A stretch of 64,000 bases of DNA from Sambucus nigra (taxonomy: Eukaryota > Streptophyta > Magnoliopsida > Dipsacales > Adoxaceae): NCBI GenBank assembly GCA_949130495.1, contig OX422217.1:544055137-544119136 (forward strand). The letters run 5' to 3'. The position numbers were made by a program, and so were the translations under genes. Below the pieces are notes generated by a model. The model did not search any database. It was given only the letters and a program-made list of their open reading frames with translations, and had not been told where the DNA came from. This document shows, one piece after another, positions 59,141 through 64,000 of this stretch (position 1 is the first letter of the stretch; each line of letters opens with the position of its first letter).

Positions 59141-61738
59141 GTACTTATTTTTACTTCATCTAGTAACCCTCAAAATTTCAAAATTACCATAATACCCCTA
59201 TAAACTTCCATATCCTTATTTAGCCCATACAATACTCTTATAATCCAACATTAAACACCAAACTTATTCATACAATTCATATTTAACAAAATTATAGAAA
59301 TAAATCCTTAGAAGTTTGAAAAATTACATATTCACACCCCCAAACTTAAAAAAAACATATATAAGTATCCTTAAAATCACCCCATAAATTACCCAAGGAT
59401 CAAAACAAAAAAAACAAGCTCACACTTACACCCTCTACCACGTTTGAAGGCCTAGAATCCTAGTAAGTTGCTTGTACTACGTATATAAACATGGTACCAA
59501 TACCCCCTCTCATGTTACCTAAACTAAAAATAAAAAAAACCTTGGTTGGCATCCACCCCCACCTGCACCAATCAAATCCTCTCACCCAACAGCATAAAAC
59601 ACCCCACTCTAGCACAGTAAAACTGTACCTCTCCACGGTGAAAAATTCAAAGAAAAGTTATCTATCATTTTATGGAGAATTTTAGTTTCTTTGCATTTAG
59701 TTAAGTTTTTGCACATTCATAGGTTAGATTTATGGGTTTACATTGAATTGTTGACTAAGGAAAGCATTAAAAGGGCTTAAATATTAGAAAACACCATTAA
59801 AGCTTGAACTTCAATGTTAGAATTTATAATCCTAACTTTGAACGAGTTTCAAAGTGGGAGAAATCAAGCTCTGGCTCAAAGGAACCTAGGTGCATAAGTT
59901 AATTTCAGATTCGAAACCCTTTAATCCCCCAAATCAAAGGTTTTATTTTGCAAAACTAGGAATTTCGTAGACCAAATTCAGGAATTAGAGTAAACCATAA
60001 TCCATAAAGAAAAAGTGTTTTGATTCAATTTTTATCTTGCAATATAAATATAAAAATGATGTGGTTTAAATATCAGCCAACTCCAGAAATGTTTAGGTCT
60101 AACTTTCACCATTTTTCTAGAAAATCAATAGCTCGATCTAGTGCACCTCAATGTCAACCAATGTCATTGATTCCTCTTAAAAAAAGTAGACAAATTTCAT
60201 TCAGGAATCAACTCAAATAGTTTTATATAAGTTCACGAATCAGTGGTCAAAGTTTTTAAAACCCTAAGTCAAACAATCAAAGCTTGAAGATGATGAGGGG
60301 TACACACGCAAGGGTGAGGTCAAAACCCGGCACGCGTGGGCTTTAACCCAACACGTGAAGGCGCGTCTCCAATTAGATAATTTTGATTTTTTTGAAAATT
60401 CTTATTCTATTTTTTTGGTCAGAGTAGTATATTACTTTTTTGGTTTGCTTACCTAGAAATAATTTTCAAGAGAAAGTAGTTTTAAAAGTTAAAAACCAAA
60501 ACTTTTAATTTGCATATAAATCCTTCGATTTTCAGTCTCCTAAATATCAACCCCGAAACTAAAATTCAATCCCTTTTCAACAAATATAGCCTAAGTGTCT
60601 CTTATCACCAATCCAAAAAATGAATGCAACTTAATAAAATCATTAAATACTTAAACTATTAACAATTGTGCAATTAACCACATATAAATTCCAAACATTA
60701 AATAAATTACAAATAAAACCCAAGTTGTACTTAGATTATTATTTACTTACCATACCCTAAACATTTACTATATACATGATTTCAGAATCTTTAGTTTACC
60801 CTTTGAACCAGAAGATCATACAAATCATGCCCCAAATTAAAAGTAGGTGATTTCTATTTTAATATTATTTAAGCATACAATTTAAATTACTGCAATTATT
60901 TATTTCACTAGGTGATAGTCCCTAAACTCTTTTTCTCATTTATGAACTCTTTTGTGTTGTTCACAATTCTTGTTGAATATTTATTCAATATTTATCTGAA
61001 TAAGCGATAACCTTATAATTTCATGCAACCGATGGTTTCAGTAAATCGAGGATTTAACAAACACTAGATGATTTCATTAAAACCCAGTAGCATACATTAT
61101 AATTAAGGGAATAAACTTTTAGTATACCCGTAAGAGTGCTATTTGGCTAGTAAAACTCCAATTTTAAGTGCCTAGTTTTGCTTATCATATAGATGCTACT
61201 CTTCAGAGATATGATCAGCAATGTTATTTTATCTCCAAAGGTTTTGAATTGATTACTCTCCAAAGGTTTTGGATGTTTCTAGTTATAACCACATTATTAT
61301 CCTTATAACTGTCAATAGGTTCCATAATGTCATTGTTCCTTACTGTTGATATTTCATATTGTTCAAAACTGCTTTAAACCGCATATATTATCAGTGTTTC
61401 ATTCCATTTATGCTATCAAATGTGAACTTGTTCTAGAAATAAAATTATGTTATAGTAAGGTTTTGTTTATTCGTTTCCCTTCTAGATGGAAAGTGAACAC
61501 AAAAAAGGAGAGATACCCATGCCCCCATGAACTTTTATTCTATTTTACCAAGGAAAACATTTTTAGTTATGTACATATGGGCAGTAACTAGCAAATATGG
61601 TAGCATATATTTAAATACTCTCACTAGTACTTATCATCTTATGTAAGCCTAAAAGTCACCTTCTTAATTATATTTTACAAAACCTCGAATAATGTAATAA
61701 AATGCAATTGCATCCTGTTTGAATAAAGTTCCATTTTT
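59141..61738. other. AT-rich region without recognised genes
   Basis: Short ORFs (59491-59685, 60020-60220, 61346-61591) show no family resemblance. A locally GC-rich patch at 60290-60370 (GGCACGCGTGGGC, AACACGTGAAGGCGCG) contains CACGTG. I see no TE ends or repeats of note. It may be unique flanking DNA or very old TE sequence. Confidence 0.5.
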
Positions 61739-61756
61739 TTGCCTGGTACTTTTTTT

Positions 61757-62354
61757 TAACATATTCAACCTCTTTTTTTTTTAAAGAAGAGGAAATATAT
61801 ATAAAAAAGTGAAGAAAAGCCCTTCACTGGTGGCTTACGAAGCAAGATATAGAGAAATCTGACAAAAATCCTATTAAAAATCTAGTTTTTGCACCTTTAT
61901 AAGGTCTAGTTTTGAAAGAGATCCTCACATCCTCATGAACCAAATCAATAATCTTTGAAGCTTTCATAAATTCCTCTTTAGATTCCCTTTTATTTCTCAA
62001 ACACCATATCCTCCAGCAGACAAAATAAGGAATGATAGTATAAAGAAGATCTTTGATGTTTTTTCCTCTGGAGCTTAACCACCATAACATAAGATACCTT
62101 TTAAGAGATGAAAAATGAAAAGAGAATCCCATCAGACCGGCGAAGTGGTTCCATACTGCTTGAGCAATAGGGATAGAACCAAACAAGTGATTATAATCTT
62201 CCTTTGATGAAATAGAGAAGCATCTACATTTGGAAGCTAGTAAAATGTGAAGATTCTTCAAACTGGGGAAAAACTAGACTTTTGGTGAAATTCGAGGGTT
62301 CGATATCCGAGAGTAGTAGAAGGTATGACATTTTTTGTTTCGAGCTAATTCCCA
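61757..62354 (-). mobile_element. 5'-truncated LINE fragment with zf-RVT-like domain
   Basis: On the - strand the 145-aa open frame 61824-62261 reads LASKCRCFSISSKEDYNHLF, then IAQAVWNHFAGLMG and IPYFVCWRIWCLRNKRE. This is the zinc-binding C-terminal domain (zf-RVT) found after RT in plant LINEs. Its 3' side (left) has a poly-A run (T run on +, about 61773-61782). It is flanked by a duplication of about 18 bp, TTGCCTGGTACTTTTTTT, at 61739-61756 and 62355-62372, so it is a genuine target-primed insertion truncated at its 5' end. The reading frame is intact over the domain. Confidence 0.85.
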
Positions 62355-62372
62355 TTGCCTGGTACTTTTTTT

Positions 62373-63059
62373 ATTACCATTATTATTATATTATTACTAT
62401 CATCATATACAAAACACTGTATATGACAGTATAGTTTGATTGGGATCTTATATTGATCTTGATCTTGTATTGATAGGGATCTTCTTTGTGTTTCTTGGGA
62501 ATTTTTGTATAGTTGCATGGATTTATGCGATCCTCGTAACATATCTCATAATATAGTCAGTGCTTATTTTTATCTCAAGTATATTAAGAAAAGATAGTGA
62601 AGTTATGATCTTATATCAATTGTGTTGTCATCATAGTAAATCCTATTGTAATACATTTGGTTTCACAATAAACAAAAGATGCATTAAAATATAAGTTTTG
62701 TATAGGAAGAATACAATTTATTTGGATTTGATAATTCAAAAAATGAACCACAAGGTTAAAATTGAAATAATTTCCAATTATAAAAAGTATTTTAGCCAAG
62801 GGTCAATCAAAGTCCACTAGAACATATAGCTCAAACCTTAATCATTAACGCGGGGTAAATGGCATGCATGATCCGGTATGAGTATGATGAGGTTTTTCGG
62901 AGGCCTCTTGGACTAAACTCAATACGTATTTTATAACATGGAATAATACAATGCAAATATTGCGGGGCTCATGAGTATACTACTCTTATAGTATGTATAT
63001 TGGAAAATTTTCAATATATCCTAAAATAAGTTCATATTAAGTAACATGAAAAGTCTTAT
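62373..63059. other. AT-rich region without recognised genes
   Basis: ORFs at 62345-62542 and 62611-62799 have no recognisable motif. 62810-63059 may hold strongly decayed upstream RT sequence of the next copia remnant, but I cannot align it convincingly. Confidence 0.4.
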
Positions 63060-64000
63060 AAAGTAGTAAGATTATATGGGTTTAAAGTATACGATGATGA
63101 CAATATATTTATAATGAATTTGAAAACGGTGTTGGTTTCATTATATGTTTATATGTGGATGACATGCATGTATTTCGGTCGATTAATGTGTGGAAAATAT
63201 TTTTTTAAATGCCTAACTGCGATAGAATTGATCTAGGGAAATCTAAAGTGATTTTTGGAATTAACATGGTGAGAACATCTATTAATATAGAATCATATTA
63301 ATTTTACTATATATAATAAGTTCTAAACTAATAAAATCACTTTGACCTTAATTCAACATCCATCCCAGTAGATCATGTTATTAAATGAATGAAAAATACT
63401 GAGCTTATTATGAATCAACTTAGATATGTTAGTGAAATAAGAAGTTGCATGTATGTTATGAATTATACAGGACCAAATATTATTTATGTAGTAGGTATGT
63501 TATGTAAATATAAAAGTAATATATGAAAAGATCATTGGAACATTGTCTACGGAGTGCTTAGGTATTAAAATTGCACTCATATGTATAACTTATGGCATGT
63601 ATGGTGTTCATTTGTTTTAAAAGGTTATAATATGTTTGTTGGAACAACTTAAAATTAAAACCCAATTCCATCACTATAAGGATACTTACATCAGAATAGG
63701 GGGGTTATTTGTTAAGGATATTATAAACAGGCATGTGTACCTAGATTAACTATGCAAACAAAATCCATAGCCCTTGCTAGTGAATGTAAAGAAGCTAAAT
63801 CACTTAGAATCATATCATTTGATATGCCTTTATGAAACTCCAATTATCGCGATTAAATGTTATGGGGTCTATAAATAGTATTTTAAGACATTAAATTTTA
63901 AGGCAATTATCGAGGGGTGGGTAATTAAAATTGACTAAGTTATAACGAAAGAGAATTTAGAAAATTCTTGAACAATAGGTCTTTCTAGAGAAATTATATA
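63060..64000 (+). pseudogene. Decayed copia RT / RNase H, runs off window
   Basis: On the + strand GFIICLYVDDM (63152-63166 encodes YVDDM, the copia RT catalytic motif, intact). Then, with stops, LRYVSEIRSCMYVMNYTGPNIIYVV (in two parts: SCMYVMNYTGPNIIYV) and KDHWNIVYGVLRY, as in the copia blocks SLMYLMNCTRPDIAYAV and KDHWNALVRVLRYL. RNase H follows with NHLESYHLICLYETPIIAI and a tail VITKENLENS, TIGLSREI, like the copia C-terminus VKSKDNLADPLTKGL. Many stops and shifts. The 3' end and LTR lie beyond 64000. Confidence 0.8.

Noticed and set aside
59141..61738. Possible host gene
   Set aside because: Only short ORFs, no domain, no convincing exon series. I cannot support a gene.

Overview
This is a plant nuclear window made almost wholly of nested transposable elements and one large satellite block. 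I see no intact host protein gene, tRNA or rRNA. Plant origin rests on gypsy and copia LTR retrotransposons primed by initiator Met-tRNA (TGGTATCAGAGC), a CACTA transposase of the TNP2 type, Transposase_28 and UBN2 gag families, and a plant-type RTE LINE. The species cannot be named from this.

Layout. 1-7078: 3' end of a + strand Ty3/gypsy element (A) whose tail is split by a tandem array of three 1.3 kb LTRs separated by two internals of only about 243 bp. 7079-21558: a decayed - strand gypsy element (B) with gag, protease, RT, RNase H start, PBS and 5' LTR. It is split in gag by a young copia-type element (TR-GAG1, 9659-18136, target duplication GATGT), which itself holds a solo LTR (12243-13649, target duplication TCAAA). 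21559-25640: Tat/Ogre-like 3' UTR with a 48-bp tandem array, then an LTR-like promoter region.

25640-42170: a satellite with a monomer of about 169 bp. About 74 monomers run in one direction to 39046, and about 14 run in the opposite direction after a 0.73 kb LTR-like spacer. Diagnostic variants recur every 2.3-2.5 kb, so the block has higher-order structure. A piece of RTE LINE is embedded near its left end.

42170-56000: a decayed CACTA TNP2 transposase (- strand), invaded by a second gag-only copia-type element (TR-GAG2), whose LTR was invaded by an 8.0 kb gypsy element (C, 45456-53460, target duplication CCTTG) that has gag but lacks most of pol. 55998-56798: an 801-bp solo LTR (target duplication ATCAC). 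56804-59140: promoter and interrupted, intron-containing coding remains of a Transposase_28 gag-like gene. 59141-64000: AT-rich sequence with a LINE 3' fragment (18-bp target duplication) and a decayed copia RT/RNase H running off the end.

How the parts relate: nothing here encodes a complete mobilisation system. The youngest elements (TR-GAG1, C) have LTRs, PBS, PPT and sometimes gag but no pol, so they must have used proteins from elsewhere. The overall picture is heterochromatin, possibly pericentromeric. The points most worth following are the higher-order, inverted 169-bp satellite, the LTR-only tandem element, and short palindrome arrays that recur in unrelated LTRs.
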